Below, piece by piece: positions 8,513 to 18,051 of a DNA stretch of 64,000 nt. A model generated the notes under the pieces. That model was not told the origin of the DNA. It worked only from the letters and a program-made list of their open reading frames with translations, and made no database searches. Within the stretch, counting starts at the first letter, position 1, and the number at the start of each line of letters is the position of its first letter. Position numbers and translations under genes: made by a program. Source of the stretch: Thermoactinomyces intermedius (GTDB taxonomy: Bacteria > Bacillota > Bacilli > Thermoactinomycetales > Thermoactinomycetaceae); the NCBI RefSeq assembly GCF_016055025.1, contig NZ_JAECVW010000009.1, one strand, 5' to 3'.

Positions 8513-9259
8513 TCATTCATTTTCTTCTTCCCACTCGGCATCTTCGCGCTCCATGTGCCGTGACAAAAACGAGGAAATGGAAATACTTACTTCATATAAC
8601 AAGATCAGCGGAATGGAGACCAGGATGTTGGCAATTGGCTCCGGCGGCGTGATTAAAGCCGCGACAATCACCAATCCCAAGTATGCATAACGCCGCACTT
8701 TTCGCAACAAATCCGGCGTCACCAGGCGGATGCGCGTCAAAAACAACGTGATCACCGGCAATTCAAAAAACAGCGCGAGCGGCAGGATCACCCCGAACAA
8801 AAAACTGAATGCATATTGTACGCTGAAGTTTTCCTGCAACCCCATCTGTCCGCCAAGCATCACCAAAAAATCAAGGATGTAAGGAAAGATGACAAAATAC
8901 CCGAAAGCAACGCCCGTTAAAAACAATCCCAATGAGACCGGAATATAAATCAACGCGGCCCTTTGTTCATTCGGGTGAAGACCCGGACGGACAAACTGCC
9001 AAAGGTGATACATCCAGACGGGCGAACTGATCACCAAAGCCATAATGACCGATATTTGCATATAGATACGAATCGGATCAATCGGATTCAAAATGACGAT
9101 TTTGTAATCGGAAAACAAGTCCTGCTTAATGAACAAAAACACATCCTGCGAATAAAAAAAGCTTCCGATTAAGGCGACGAAAAAAAAGACCAAGCTCCAT
9201 ATAATACGGCGTCGAAGCTCCCCCAAATGCTCTGTGATCGGCTGTTGTTCATCGCTCAT
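8513..9259 (-). CDS. tatC: Twin-arginine translocase subunit TatC
   Basis: Six-helix receptor of the Tat export pathway, which moves folded proteins across the plasma membrane. About 248 residues from the preferred start MSDEQQPITEHLGELRRR, which matches the conserved TatC N-terminus; AAGGGAG lies 9 nt upstream. An upstream in-frame ATG (MIVREHW) is possible but less likely. It follows rex by 33 nt, as in B. subtilis. No clear tatA lies next to it. Confidence 0.95.
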   Translation of the reverse strand: MSDEQQPITEHLGELRRRIIWSLVFFFVALIGSFFYSQDVFLFIKQDLFSDYKIVILNPIDPIRIYMQISVIMALVISSPVWMYHLWQFVRPGLHPNEQRAALIYIPVSLGLFLTGVAFGYFVIFPYILDFLVMLGGQMGLQENFSVQYAFSFLFGVILPLALFFELPVITLFLTRIRLVTPDLLRKVRRYAYLGLVIVAALITPPEPIANILVSIPLILLYEVSISISSFLSRHMEREDAEWEEENE

Positions 9260-9292
9260 GCTCCAATGCTCCCTTACAATCATCTGTGGCAA

Positions 9293-9970
9293 TCATTTTT
9301 CCGTCGTCAAAGACTCTTCTTCGCTGTCCCCCGGGTTCCCTTCCGGAAAGTTTTTAAGGAAGTAAATCAATGTCTGCAGTTCGATCGTCAAATCGATATT
9401 GTGAATCCGCACATAAGGCGGTGCCGTCAGACGGGCCGGCGTGAAGTTTAAAATTCCCCGGATCCCGTTTTTGACCAAAAAATCTGCCGTGGATTGAGCT
9501 GCATTCAGCGGAACCGTCAAAATCGCCACTTCGACATTGTGCAGCTGGGTCACTTCCGACAGGCGATCCATGGAATAGACCGGAATGCCATCCACATCTT
9601 TTCCCACTTTGTTCGGGTCCTGGTCAAAACCGGCAACGATCTTTGTATTGTGGCTGCGGTAAAAATTATATCTCAATAATGCCGTTCCAAGATTTCCCAC
9701 ACCGACCAAAACCACATTGGTGACCTCGTCCTGTTTCAAGAAATCCCGTAAAAATTGAAGCAGATAAGTAACATTATAACCGTAACCTTTTTTCCCGAGC
9801 TCACCGAGGTAAGAAAAATCGCGGCGAATCGTCGCCGGATCTATATGCAATGCATCGCTCAAATCCGCTGAAGAAACGCGTTGTTTCCCAATCGCATGCA
9901 ATTTTTCCAAATAACGATAATATAAAGGCAACCGCTTTGCCGTCACCTGCGGTATTTTATTTTCAGGCAT
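9293..9970 (-). CDS. rex: Redox-sensing transcriptional repressor Rex
   Basis: Dimeric repressor that senses NADH/NAD+ and controls respiratory and fermentative genes. The N-terminal winged helix (IPQVTAKRLPLYYRYL... VDPATIRRDFSYLGELGKKGYGY region) is followed by a Rossmann fold with VGVGNLGTAL near residue 90. The chosen ATG gives MPENKIPQ, in line with family N-termini; GGAGG lies farther upstream than usual (about 14 nt), so a slightly earlier start is possible. tatC follows on the same strand. Confidence 0.95.
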   Translation of the reverse strand: MPENKIPQVTAKRLPLYYRYLEKLHAIGKQRVSSADLSDALHIDPATIRRDFSYLGELGKKGYGYNVTYLLQFLRDFLKQDEVTNVVLVGVGNLGTALLRYNFYRSHNTKIVAGFDQDPNKVGKDVDGIPVYSMDRLSEVTQLHNVEVAILTVPLNAAQSTADFLVKNGIRGILNFTPARLTAPPYVRIHNIDLTIELQTLIYFLKNFPEGNPGDSEEESLTTEK

Positions 9971-10059
9971 CGTGCCAACATACACCTCCATCAATGTGAA
10001 TCAACGCACAAAAGTTTGGCAAAAAACATCATACCATAAAACTTGTAAATTCGGGTGGT

Positions 10060-10644
10060 TCACTTAATTTTTAACCGGGTCAATTCCAACATCTGCTGCG
10101 GGGAAACCACCCAGTCCATCCGGCAATCATGGGGCTCGGGCTTCACATCCTTTACAATTTGCTCATCATAAGCGACGCCCATACGGACCGCTCCGGGGTG
10201 GCGGGATAAAAACCGGTCATAATACCCGCCGCCATATCCGAGACGAAAGCCTGACACATCGAAGCCGACGCCCGGTACGATCACCAATTCCACTTCCTGA
10301 ACGTCAACCTCCTGACAAAAGGAAGCATCCGGTTCCAAAATTCCGTAGGCTCCTTCGGTCAAATCCTTCAACCCCCGAATCCGGAAGCAACGGATGGACT
10401 TTTTTTCTTTTTCGGTCTTTGGCAAAATCACCCGTTTGCCGGATGAAAGCGCTTCTTTCAATGCAGGCAAAACATCCGCTTCACCACGAACCGGCATATA
10501 AAACATCACCGTTTTTGCCTGCTTGTAAGCCGGATGGCCCGTCACCTTCCGGCAGATAATATCAGAACATTCTTTCTTATATGCGGAAGAAAGACGGCTG
10601 CGGACTTCAAGCAAATGCCGGCGCAGTTCCTTTTTATTTTTCAT
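10060..10644 (-). CDS. 5-formyltetrahydrofolate cyclo-ligase
   Basis: ATP-dependent conversion of 5-formyl-THF to 5,10-methenyl-THF in folate metabolism; 194 residues. Family features are the basic N-terminus KKELRRHLLEVRSRL, FYMPVRGEADVLPAL and the C-terminal substrate loop VPGVGFDVSGFRLGYGGGYYDRFL. The ATG at 10644 has AAGGA at a proper distance. The ATG 9 nt earlier is too close to that site. Confidence 0.93.
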   Translation of the reverse strand: MKNKKELRRHLLEVRSRLSSAYKKECSDIICRKVTGHPAYKQAKTVMFYMPVRGEADVLPALKEALSSGKRVILPKTEKEKKSIRCFRIRGLKDLTEGAYGILEPDASFCQEVDVQEVELVIVPGVGFDVSGFRLGYGGGYYDRFLSRHPGAVRMGVAYDEQIVKDVKPEPHDCRMDWVVSPQQMLELTRLKIK

Positions 10645-10799
10645 GTTATTCATTCCTTCAAGGCCATGAAAAAACAGTGATTGATTCTTACATTATAACC
10701 TTTCTTTTTTCAATAATCCACCGGCGATAAGAGACGGCCTGGATTGATTTGCCCTCCGGCAAGGACTCGATTACACTGGACATGAGCGAGGTGGAACGA

Positions 10800-12728
10800 A
10801 TGCTGTTACAAGCGAAAAACATAGAAAAAACATTTGGGGGAAACATCATTTTTCAAAATGTGGACCTGAAAATCAATGAAGGGGAACATATCGGACTCAT
10901 CGGCCCGAACGGCGCCGGCAAATCCACGCTTTTAAAAATTTTGATCCGGGAACTGCTGCCCGACGAAGGCGAAATTCATCTTTCCAAAAAAGCCGGAGTC
11001 GGCTATTTGGCGCAAAACAGCGGGCTTCAGTCCGAAAAAACGGTCTGGGATGAACTTTTGCTCCCGTTTCAAGAACTGATCGGGATGGAAAAACAGCTCC
11101 GCCAGTTGGAAACGGAAATGGGCAAAGAAGAAGTATACACCCGGCCGGACATCTATGAAAAGATATTGGAAAAATATTCCTCTTTACAATCCGCATTCGA
11201 AGATAAAGGCGGATATGCTTACGAAGCCAAGATCCGGAGAGCTTTAACCGGATTGGGATTGGGCGGCATCGACTGGAAAGCGACACCGGTCCAATCCTTG
11301 AGCGGAGGGCAAAAAACCCGGGTCGCCCTGGCCAAATTGCTTTTGGAAGAACCGGATTTACTCATCTTGGACGAGCCGACCAACTATCTGGACATGGACG
11401 CGACAGCCTGGTTGGAGCAAATGCTCGCCAATTACCCGGGGGCTTTGCTTCTGGTTTCCCACGACCGGTATTTTCTGGACCGTCTGGTCACCATCATCTA
11501 TGAACTGGAAAACCATCAGGTCACCCGGTATGTGGGCAATTATTCTTCCTATGTGAAACAGAAAGAAGCGAGATGGGAGCAACAACAAAAGCGGTACGAA
11601 AAGCAACAAGCCGAAATCAAAAGGATGGAAGAATTCATCGAGCGAAACATCGCCCGGGCTTCCACCACCAAGCGGGCACAAAGCCGCCGCAAAGCGCTGG
11701 AAAAAATGGAACGCATCGAACCGCCGTCCCCGCGCCCGCGCAAAGCGGCCATCCGGTTTGAACCGGCTGTCCGAAGCGGGAAAGAGATTCTGGAAGTCAA
11801 AAATTTAACCATCGGATACGAAAAGCCGCTCATCCAAAACCTCGACTTCCGCATCGAACGGGGGGAACACATTGCGCTGATCGGTCCGAACGGACTGGGG
11901 AAATCAACGTTGTTAAAAACCATCGCCGGCAAGCTTCCTCCGCTCGGCGGGAAGTGGAAGTGGGGAACACAAGTGGAAATGGATTACTACGATCAGGAAC
12001 AACAAGAGTTGAATCCGGATCTTTCAGTGATTGACGAACTGTGGAATGATCACCCCCGCCTGGATCAGACCACCATCCGCTCCGCACTCGGGCAGTTTCT
12101 GTTTTACGGGGACCATGTCTTTAAAAAGGTAAGCAGTTTGAGCGGCGGGGAAAAAGCGCGTCTTTCTTTATGTAAACGCATGTTAAACCGGGCGAATTTT
12201 TTGCTGATGGATGAGCCGACCAACCATTTGGATATGCCCAGCAAAGAACGGTTGGAGCAAGCCTTGGAAGAATTTCCGGGAACCTTGCTGTTCATTTCGC
12301 ACGACCGGTATTTCATCCGTCGCCTGGCCACCCGCATCTGGGAATTGACCCCCGACGGCATACGGGATTACCGGGGAAATTATGAATGGTACCTCGAGAA
12401 AAAGTCATTGGAGCAGTTTGAAGACAAAACCGTCCCTTCCGCGCAGGGCCCTTCATCCCCTCCTTCGCGGACCGAAGCGGATGCCTACCGGAAACGGGAA
12501 AAAGAAAAGCAACGCAAACAAAAACAACGCCGTCAGAAGTTGGAACGGCTGGAGCAAGAAATTGAACAACTGGAATCAAAAATTGAAGAGATTCACGCCA
12601 AGTTGTGCGACCCGGAAGTTTACAACGACCCGGCCTCCAGTGCGCCTTTGCAACAGGAATTGGCAAAACTGGAAGAGCAATTGGAAAAAAACACCAACGA
12701 ATGGGCGGACTTGGCGGATGAATCATAG
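10800..12728 (+). CDS. ABC-F family ATPase (YdiF-like), housekeeping type
   Basis: Soluble twin-ATPase protein of the translation-factor ABC-F group, 642 residues. Walker A GPNGAGKST near residue 35, LSGGQ near 166, Walker B LLILDEPTNYLD near 185; second cassette Walker A GPNGLGKST near 362, LSGGE near 446, LLMDEPTNHLD near 467. There is a charged linker and a C-terminal coiled coil (about 570-640). The ATG follows GAGGTGG. The locus matches ydiF of B. subtilis, near rex and tsaD. Its ribosomal target is family knowledge; the exact role is unknown. Confidence 0.9.
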   Translation: MLLQAKNIEKTFGGNIIFQNVDLKINEGEHIGLIGPNGAGKSTLLKILIRELLPDEGEIHLSKKAGVGYLAQNSGLQSEKTVWDELLLPFQELIGMEKQLRQLETEMGKEEVYTRPDIYEKILEKYSSLQSAFEDKGGYAYEAKIRRALTGLGLGGIDWKATPVQSLSGGQKTRVALAKLLLEEPDLLILDEPTNYLDMDATAWLEQMLANYPGALLLVSHDRYFLDRLVTIIYELENHQVTRYVGNYSSYVKQKEARWEQQQKRYEKQQAEIKRMEEFIERNIARASTTKRAQSRRKALEKMERIEPPSPRPRKAAIRFEPAVRSGKEILEVKNLTIGYEKPLIQNLDFRIERGEHIALIGPNGLGKSTLLKTIAGKLPPLGGKWKWGTQVEMDYYDQEQQELNPDLSVIDELWNDHPRLDQTTIRSALGQFLFYGDHVFKKVSSLSGGEKARLSLCKRMLNRANFLLMDEPTNHLDMPSKERLEQALEEFPGTLLFISHDRYFIRRLATRIWELTPDGIRDYRGNYEWYLEKKSLEQFEDKTVPSAQGPSSPPSRTEADAYRKREKEKQRKQKQRRQKLERLEQEIEQLESKIEEIHAKLCDPEVYNDPASSAPLQQELAKLEEQLEKNTNEWADLADES

Positions 12729-12745
12729 TCAAGCAACGCGGTTAC

Positions 12746-12780
12746 GGCTGCCATCTGACAAAGAAGGCAGCCTTATTTTT
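12746..12780 (+). terminator. Terminator of the ABC-F gene
   Basis: GGCTGCC (12746-12752) and GGCAGCC (12766-12772), followed by TTATTTTT. It reaches the 3' end of the convergent pxpC gene. Confidence 0.75.
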
Positions 12781-13726
12781 GGTTATGGGCGCTTAATTGT
12801 TTTAAAAAGCGGGCTTGTTCCATCAACGCTTCCCGCGCTTCTTCAAGCGACACCGGACAAAACCGGATCCGGTCGCCCGGCATCAACTGGGCGATCTTCG
12901 GAAAATCCGCACGGATCACCGTTGCAATTTGTGTGTACCCGCCGGTCGTCTGGCGGTCGGCCAACAGAATAAAGGGCTGTCCGTCCGCCGGAACCTGAAT
13001 GGAACCAAACGTGACCCCGGCGGATATAATATCCGCTCCGTTTTTGTGTTCCACCGGCCCACCCAAACATTGCAGGCCCATGCGGTTCATCCGGTGTGAA
13101 CATTGGAATGTGGCGGAAGTAAACCGTTCTTTACCTTTTTGGGTGAAGGCATCATCATGCGGGCCAAAAATCACCCGGATTTTTTCCGGTTCTTTCTTTT
13201 TTTTCTTTCGGAACCACACCGGCGGAAGCCTCCGCCCCTTTAAAACCGAAGGATCCATCCGCTTTTTTCCCACTTTCAGCTTGTCCCCTTGTTTGAGAGC
13301 CCGTCCGCCGTTTCCGCCGATCCCGGCGATGAGATCCGTGGACGCGCTCTTTAACACCTTGGGCACATCAATGCCTCCGGACACGGTGAGATAACAGCGG
13401 GCGCCATCCGGCTTTCCTTTCAGGGAGAGCAGACTTCCTTCCTTCCACAAAAAGACGGTTCCAAGCGGAATGTCCTTCCCTTCCAGCTTGGCCGAAAAAT
13501 CCGCCCCGGTCAGGGCGGCCGCCAATGTTTCATGCGCACGGAAAACCGCCCCGATCAGGTTCATCTCAATACCGGGGGCATCGGGAGGATTTCCGACCAA
13601 CAGATTCCCGGTGTTTAACGAAAAACGGTCCACGGCCCCGCCGACCGTCACTCCCCACGCCTGGTAACCCGTTCTTCCCCCGTCTTGTACCGTGGTCAAG
13701 AGTCCCGGATCCACCACTTCAATCAT
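12773..13726 (-). CDS. pxpC: 5-oxoprolinase subunit PxpC (KipA-like)
   Basis: Biotin-dependent-carboxyltransferase-like subunit of the ATP-dependent 5-oxoprolinase that returns 5-oxoproline to glutamate; 317 residues. MIEVVDPGLLTTVQDGGRTGYQAWGV is the family N-terminus, and the C-terminal half carries SNRMG-like RMNRMG and SAGVTFGSIQVPADGQPFILLADRQTTGGY. The ATG overlaps the pxpA stop (ATGA). It is the last gene of pxpBAC. Confidence 0.93.
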   Translation of the reverse strand: MIEVVDPGLLTTVQDGGRTGYQAWGVTVGGAVDRFSLNTGNLLVGNPPDAPGIEMNLIGAVFRAHETLAAALTGADFSAKLEGKDIPLGTVFLWKEGSLLSLKGKPDGARCYLTVSGGIDVPKVLKSASTDLIAGIGGNGGRALKQGDKLKVGKKRMDPSVLKGRRLPPVWFRKKKKKEPEKIRVIFGPHDDAFTQKGKERFTSATFQCSHRMNRMGLQCLGGPVEHKNGADIISAGVTFGSIQVPADGQPFILLADRQTTGGYTQIATVIRADFPKIAQLMPGDRIRFCPVSLEEAREALMEQARFLKQLSAHNQK

Positions 13727-14502
13727 CCGAACCGGTCCCCCGCCGGACGAAGCACAATCCCCTCGTCCTCCAATTGTTTGCGTAAACGGGATACGAAAGA
13801 AACCGCTCCCGGATGGTCGCCATGCACACAAATCGTATCCGCCCTTAAAGGGACTACGGTTCCTTCGACAGTTGTCACCATCCTGTCTTTCACCATGGAG
13901 ATCACTTGCCGGGCAGCTGCATGGATGTCATGGATCACGGCCTTCGGATGGCGGCGGGGGGTTAACGATCCGTCCGGCTGGTAAGTGCGGTCGGCAAATG
14001 CTTCTTCGGCCACCGTCAATCCGGCCTGTCGTCCGGCTTTGACCAGTTCGCTTCCGGACAGTGCAAATAAGATCAACTGCTTGTCCAAATCGCGGACGGC
14101 TTCGGCAATCGCCCGGGCCAATTCAGGTTGGACGGCGGCAAGATTGTACAACGCTCCGTGAGGCTTCACATGTTTCACCCGAACCCCTTCCACATCGGCA
14201 AATGCTTTTAATGCCCCCACCTGATAAATCACCATGTGGTACACCTCGTCCGCGGACATCTTCAGCTCACGCCGCCCGAATCCCATCAAATCGGGAAATC
14301 CCGGATGCGCCCCCAGGGACACTCCATATTGTTTGGCCAGTTTGACGCTGTGATACATGGTTTCCGGATCTCCGGCGTGGTAACCGCAGGCCACATTGCA
14401 GGAAGTAATCCACTTCATGATTTCCTCATCGTTTCCCAGCCGGTAATGCCCGAAACTTTCCCCCAAATCACAATTTAAGTCCACGGATGCTTGACCATTC
14501 AC
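13723..14502 (-). CDS. pxpA: 5-oxoprolinase subunit PxpA (LamB/YcsF family)
   Basis: Catalyses the lactam-opening step of the PxpABC 5-oxoprolinase; 259 residues. SVDLNCDLGESFGHYRLG and CNVACGYHAGDP mark the metal-site barrel. The GTG start is chosen because AAAGGAGG lies 8 nt upstream and the product then begins as family members do; a much longer open frame upstream is discounted. The start lies 35 nt inside the pxpB end and the stop overlaps pxpC, so the three are translationally coupled. Confidence 0.93.
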   Translation of the reverse strand: MNGQASVDLNCDLGESFGHYRLGNDEEIMKWITSCNVACGYHAGDPETMYHSVKLAKQYGVSLGAHPGFPDLMGFGRRELKMSADEVYHMVIYQVGALKAFADVEGVRVKHVKPHGALYNLAAVQPELARAIAEAVRDLDKQLILFALSGSELVKAGRQAGLTVAEEAFADRTYQPDGSLTPRRHPKAVIHDIHAAARQVISMVKDRMVTTVEGTVVPLRADTICVHGDHPGAVSFVSRLRKQLEDEGIVLRPAGDRFG

Positions 14503-15232
14503 TTCCCTTCCCTCCTTTGACATAACGAATTGCAACAGGAAGTTCCCCATGATTGCATTTATCTTTGATGGCGTAAAACGCCGGCTCGTCAACGGGGACA
14601 AATTGCACCAGGTCCCCGGCGCGCAATAATGATGGAGGAGATTGCTCCGGGAGAAACAAAGGCAGCGGTGTCCTGCCGATAATTCTCCAACCGCCCGGCA
14701 CCTCCAGCGGATAAACGCCGGTTTGTTCGCCGGCAATCCCGACGGAACCGGCCGGAATTTTCGGGCGGGGCGATTCCCGCCTCGGCATCGCAATCCGGGA
14801 AGACATCCCTCCCAGATAAGCAAATCCCGGAACAAAGCCGATCATATAGACAAGGTAAGTTCCGCCGGCATGAATCCGGATCACCTCTTTGGCATCCATC
14901 CGGCGGAAGCGGGCCAGTTCCTCCAAATCGGGGCCGAATTCCCCGCCATAACAAACCGGAATTTCAATCACCCGCACCCGATCCTGCCCATCATCCACGG
15001 ATTCGGCGGAAAAATCCACCAACTTGGATTGAAGTTCAAAAGAGGATAATAAAAACGGATCAAAATGAATGGTCACCCCTGTATACGAAGGAACCCATTC
15101 CACCACCCCGTTGATCTTTTGCTGCTCCAGCCATTTGCAAAAAGCCAGCACCTTCCGGTGAACGGCCGGATCGATTCGATCCCCCAGTTCAACAATCAGG
15201 GCTTGTTCCCCCAAGCATCGAAACCGGATCAT
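14468..15232 (-). CDS. pxpB: 5-oxoprolinase subunit PxpB (KipI-like)
   Basis: Cyclophilin-like allophanate-hydrolase subunit 1 family protein, partner of PxpC; 254 residues. Typical features are FRCLGEQALIVELGDRIDP at the N-terminus and MIGFVPGFAYLGGM with IPAGSVGIAGEQTGVYP in the second half. The ATG follows GGAGGGAAC. It is the first gene of pxpBAC. In B. subtilis the homologue also acts as a sporulation-kinase inhibitor (KipI); whether that holds here is unknown. Confidence 0.93.
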   Translation of the reverse strand: MIRFRCLGEQALIVELGDRIDPAVHRKVLAFCKWLEQQKINGVVEWVPSYTGVTIHFDPFLLSSFELQSKLVDFSAESVDDGQDRVRVIEIPVCYGGEFGPDLEELARFRRMDAKEVIRIHAGGTYLVYMIGFVPGFAYLGGMSSRIAMPRRESPRPKIPAGSVGIAGEQTGVYPLEVPGGWRIIGRTPLPLFLPEQSPPSLLRAGDLVQFVPVDEPAFYAIKDKCNHGELPVAIRYVKGGKGSEWSSIRGLKL

Positions 15233-15330
15233 GTTCCCTCCTCCCTGACCAGTCTTCATATGACTTCATAATTTATTTTAATTTTAACATAATTTTATCT
15301 AAAATCTGATTATTCTTATCCTTATCTTTA

Positions 15331-15362
15331 AAAATAAAAAACCAATGTCGTCAGACATTGGT
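15331..15362 (-). terminator. Terminator of the thiL-tsaD operon
   Basis: ACCAATGTC and GACATTGGT with a 4-nt loop. On the minus strand a T-rich run follows. Confidence 0.85.
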
Positions 15363-15383
15363 CATTCTTCTTTTTGTCTCTAT

Positions 15384-16409
15384 TTAATTTTCCCTGATCA
15401 GCGGGAGGTTGGCGTCTGCGTTTAAGGTTAACCCGGCCGTTTTCCCGTCCAACAGCTGATAGGTTCCTGCCGCAGCAATCATGGCCGCATTATCCGTACA
15501 AAGTTCCAGCGGAGGCATTTGAAGCCGGATGCCTTCTTGTCCGGCCCGCTCCTGCAAATGTTTCCGCAAGCCTTTGTTGGCCGAAACCCCGCCGGCGAGC
15601 AACAAATGTTTCGCGCCGGTTTGATGTACCGCCCGCATCGCCTTTTCAATCAGCACCTCGAGCACCGCTTCCTGGAAGCTGGCGGCCAAATTGGCTTCAT
15701 TGATTTCTTCTCCCCGTTGCCTGGCGTTGTTCACCAAATTCATGACAGCCGATTTCAACCCGCTGAAGCTGAAATCCAAGGAATCCGGTTCCAGCCAAGC
15801 CCGCGGCAGGTCATATTCAGGCGTTCCCGTTGCCGCCAGCCGGTCGATGTGCGGCCCTCCCGGATAAGGGAGATTCATCAACCGCGCCACTTTGTCAAAT
15901 GCTTCCCCGGCAGCGTCATCCCTTGTTTTTCCCAAAAGCTGAAATTGATTGTGCTCCTCCATGTAGATCAGTTCCGTATGTCCGCCGGAGACCACCAGCG
16001 CCACCAACGGGAAGGACAGCGGTTGCACCAGATGATTGGCATAAATGTGCCCTGCAATATGGTGCACCGGAATAAGCGGTTTTCCGGTGGCAAACGATAT
16101 CGCTTTGGCCGCAGCCACCCCGATCAACAGCGCCCCGACCAACCCCGGGCCCTGGGTCACGGCAATTCCGTCCACTTCCTCCAAGCTGACCTTGGCATCC
16201 TGCAAAGCTTTTTCAATAATCAACGTGATCCGTTCCACATGGCGCCTGGAAGCCACTTCCGGCACCACGCCGCCAAATTTGCGGTGGATGTCCATCTGTG
16301 ATGAAATCACATTGGATAAAACAGTGGTTCCGTTTTCCACAACGGCGGCGGATGTTTCATCACAACTTGTCTCAATTCCCAGAATGATGGTCCTTCTGTT
16401 CTCGTTCAT
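15384..16409 (-). CDS. tsaD: tRNA t6A37 threonylcarbamoyltransferase TsaD
   Basis: Transfers threonylcarbamoyl to A37 of ANN-decoding tRNAs, working with TsaB and TsaE; 341 residues. Opens with ILGIETSCDETSAAVV; the metal-binding HHIAGHIYANH lies near residue 112 and SGGHTEL near 135. It overlaps rimI by 38 nt and ends the operon thiL-tsaE-tsaB-rimI-tsaD before a terminator. Confidence 0.98.
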   Translation of the reverse strand: MNENRRTIILGIETSCDETSAAVVENGTTVLSNVISSQMDIHRKFGGVVPEVASRRHVERITLIIEKALQDAKVSLEEVDGIAVTQGPGLVGALLIGVAAAKAISFATGKPLIPVHHIAGHIYANHLVQPLSFPLVALVVSGGHTELIYMEEHNQFQLLGKTRDDAAGEAFDKVARLMNLPYPGGPHIDRLAATGTPEYDLPRAWLEPDSLDFSFSGLKSAVMNLVNNARQRGEEINEANLAASFQEAVLEVLIEKAMRAVHQTGAKHLLLAGGVSANKGLRKHLQERAGQEGIRLQMPPLELCTDNAAMIAAAGTYQLLDGKTAGLTLNADANLPLIREN

Positions 16410-16869
16410 TTAATGTCACCCACATAATTATCGCATCTTCTTTATTGTCGGTATAATAGCCTTTTCGAATTCCCGAACGGACAAATCCCAGTTTCTCATA
16501 CATTCTTTTGGCCACTTCATTGGATACCCGCACTTCCAAGGTCATCTTTTCCGCACCCAATTTTCTCGCCAAATCCATCACATAACTTAACGTCGCTTCG
16601 CCAATCCCTCGGCCCCGGTAATCCGGGTGAATGGCAATGTTGGTAATGTGCGCCTCGTCCAAAATCAGCCAGAACCCGCAGTAGCCGATCACTTTCTCAT
16701 CATACGTGGCAACGGTGTAGTAAGCAAACTGGTTAAACATCAACTCATTATAAAACGCCTTGCGCGGCCAGGGGGTGGGAAATGAGCTTTTCTCCACCAG
16801 TTCAATCTGCGGCAAATCCATGATTTCCATCGGACGAAAAGCCACCAGATCGAGCGATTTTTTAGCCAT
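16372..16869 (-). CDS. rimI: Ribosomal-protein alanine N-acetyltransferase RimI
   Basis: GNAT acetyltransferase, 165 residues, in the slot always taken by rimI between tsaB and tsaD. The acetyl-CoA loop is PDYRGRGIGEATL near residue 85, with LEVRVSNEVAKRMYEKLGF after it and a C-terminal GYYTDNKEDAIIMW. It overlaps tsaB by 8 nt and tsaD by 38 nt. The substrate (ribosomal protein bS18 or others) is inferred from the family. Confidence 0.93.
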   Translation of the reverse strand: MAKKSLDLVAFRPMEIMDLPQIELVEKSSFPTPWPRKAFYNELMFNQFAYYTVATYDEKVIGYCGFWLILDEAHITNIAIHPDYRGRGIGEATLSYVMDLARKLGAEKMTLEVRVSNEVAKRMYEKLGFVRSGIRKGYYTDNKEDAIIMWVTLNEREQKDHHSGN

Positions 16870-17587
16870 TCGCCCCTTCCTTCCGTTGTTTTTTTAACCA
16901 ATTGGCCTCGGCTTCGGTCATCTGCAAATACTCCGGGGAGAAATCCGGTGGTTCCGGCTGTTCCTGCCGGCTCCATTTTTGATAAGCCAGCCAAGCCAAC
17001 GATGCCGGTCGGGGAATGTTTTCCTGCGGGGTTCCGAAACATGCCTGTTTGCCGAGTGTGGACCGGATGTCTTCTTCAAAACGAACCACGTCATCCCCCA
17101 AAAACAAAATTGGTTCGCCGGACTCTTTCAATTGTTGCAACCAAGCATCCACGGCAATCACTTGTTGGGGCAATTGTTCACGGATTTCATGGTTGCCCAT
17201 GCGAAAGGCCCCGGTATAAACCCTGCGCCGGCGCGCATCAAACATCGGAACCACCCATCCGTCAAAACGGGCGCCGTTTAATGCCAACACCGCCAAACTG
17301 GACGCACTGTAAAGCGGGATTTGTCTTGCCCAGGACATGGCCTTGGCGGTGGTCACCCCGATGCGAATGCCGGTGTAAGACCCCGGTCCCCGTGTCACCG
17401 CCAAATGGGTGAGATCATCCACGGCAAGATCCAGGTCGTTTAACAGCCGCTCAATGGTGGGCATCAAGCGGACCGAATGGTTCTTGTGTAAATTGGTCAC
17501 CGTCTCTCCCAAAATTTTTTGGTTTTCCAGATCCATCACGGCCACACCCATCACCAGCGTGGAGGTATCCATGGCGAGTAATTTCAT
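16862..17587 (-). CDS. tsaB: tRNA t6A dimerisation protein TsaB
   Basis: Inactive paralogue of TsaD that binds it to form the t6A complex; 241 residues. MKLLAMDTSTLVMGVAVM is the family start, and TRGPGSYTGIRIGVTTAKAMSW is the signature segment near residue 70. The ATG overlaps the tsaE stop (ATGA). A longer upstream frame is rejected because it would run into tsaE. Confidence 0.95.
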   Translation of the reverse strand: MKLLAMDTSTLVMGVAVMDLENQKILGETVTNLHKNHSVRLMPTIERLLNDLDLAVDDLTHLAVTRGPGSYTGIRIGVTTAKAMSWARQIPLYSASSLAVLALNGARFDGWVVPMFDARRRRVYTGAFRMGNHEIREQLPQQVIAVDAWLQQLKESGEPILFLGDDVVRFEEDIRSTLGKQACFGTPQENIPRPASLAWLAYQKWSRQEQPEPPDFSPEYLQMTEAEANWLKKQRKEGANG

Positions 17588-18051
17588 CGGGCTGCCAACT
17601 CCTTCATCAATGAATTCCAACGCGGATCTTTGGAGCAAATCCGGATGCGCCTCCGGTCCGGCTTCACCGTCAAAAACATCCACAACGTGGAATCCGGCAG
17701 GAGCGGCTCCACACGGGACGCCCATTCCACCAAACAAACCCCGTCCCCGTAAAAATACTCTTCCAATCCCAGCTCTTCTTCCGGAGAATCAATGCGGTAC
17801 ACATCCATGTGATAAAGGGGAAGCGTCCCTTCATATTCTTTGATAATGGTAAAGGTCGGGCTGTCCACCGGCCCCGGGATCCCCAGTGCTTTTGCAATTC
17901 CTTGGGCAAATGTCGTTTTGCCGGCTCCCAAATCCCCTTCCAGCGCGATGATATCCCCGGGTGTCAAATGCCGTGCAATGGTTCGGGCCAATGCCTTCGT
18001 CTCTTCTTCGCTGAACGTGTCAACCGTGCATTCTTTTTCCACAAATATCAC
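17584..18051 (-). CDS. tsaE: tRNA t6A ATPase TsaE
   Basis: P-loop ATPase that drives turnover of the TsaB-TsaD complex; 155 residues. Walker A GDLGAGKTTFAQGIA lies near residue 40, followed by SPTFTIIKEYEG and the HMDVYRI switch; EWASRVEPLLP lies near 110. The GTG at 18051 overlaps the thiL stop. A second GTG three codons later has AGGTGA at better spacing, so either may be used. Confidence 0.95.
   Translation of the reverse strand: MIFVEKECTVDTFSEEETKALARTIARHLTPGDIIALEGDLGAGKTTFAQGIAKALGIPGPVDSPTFTIIKEYEGTLPLYHMDVYRIDSPEEELGLEEYFYGDGVCLVEWASRVEPLLPDSTLWMFLTVKPDRRRIRICSKDPRWNSLMKELAAR

Noticed and set aside
15519..16301. A 260-codon plus-strand frame opposite tsaD
   Set aside because: Antisense to a conserved gene, with low-complexity shadow composition.
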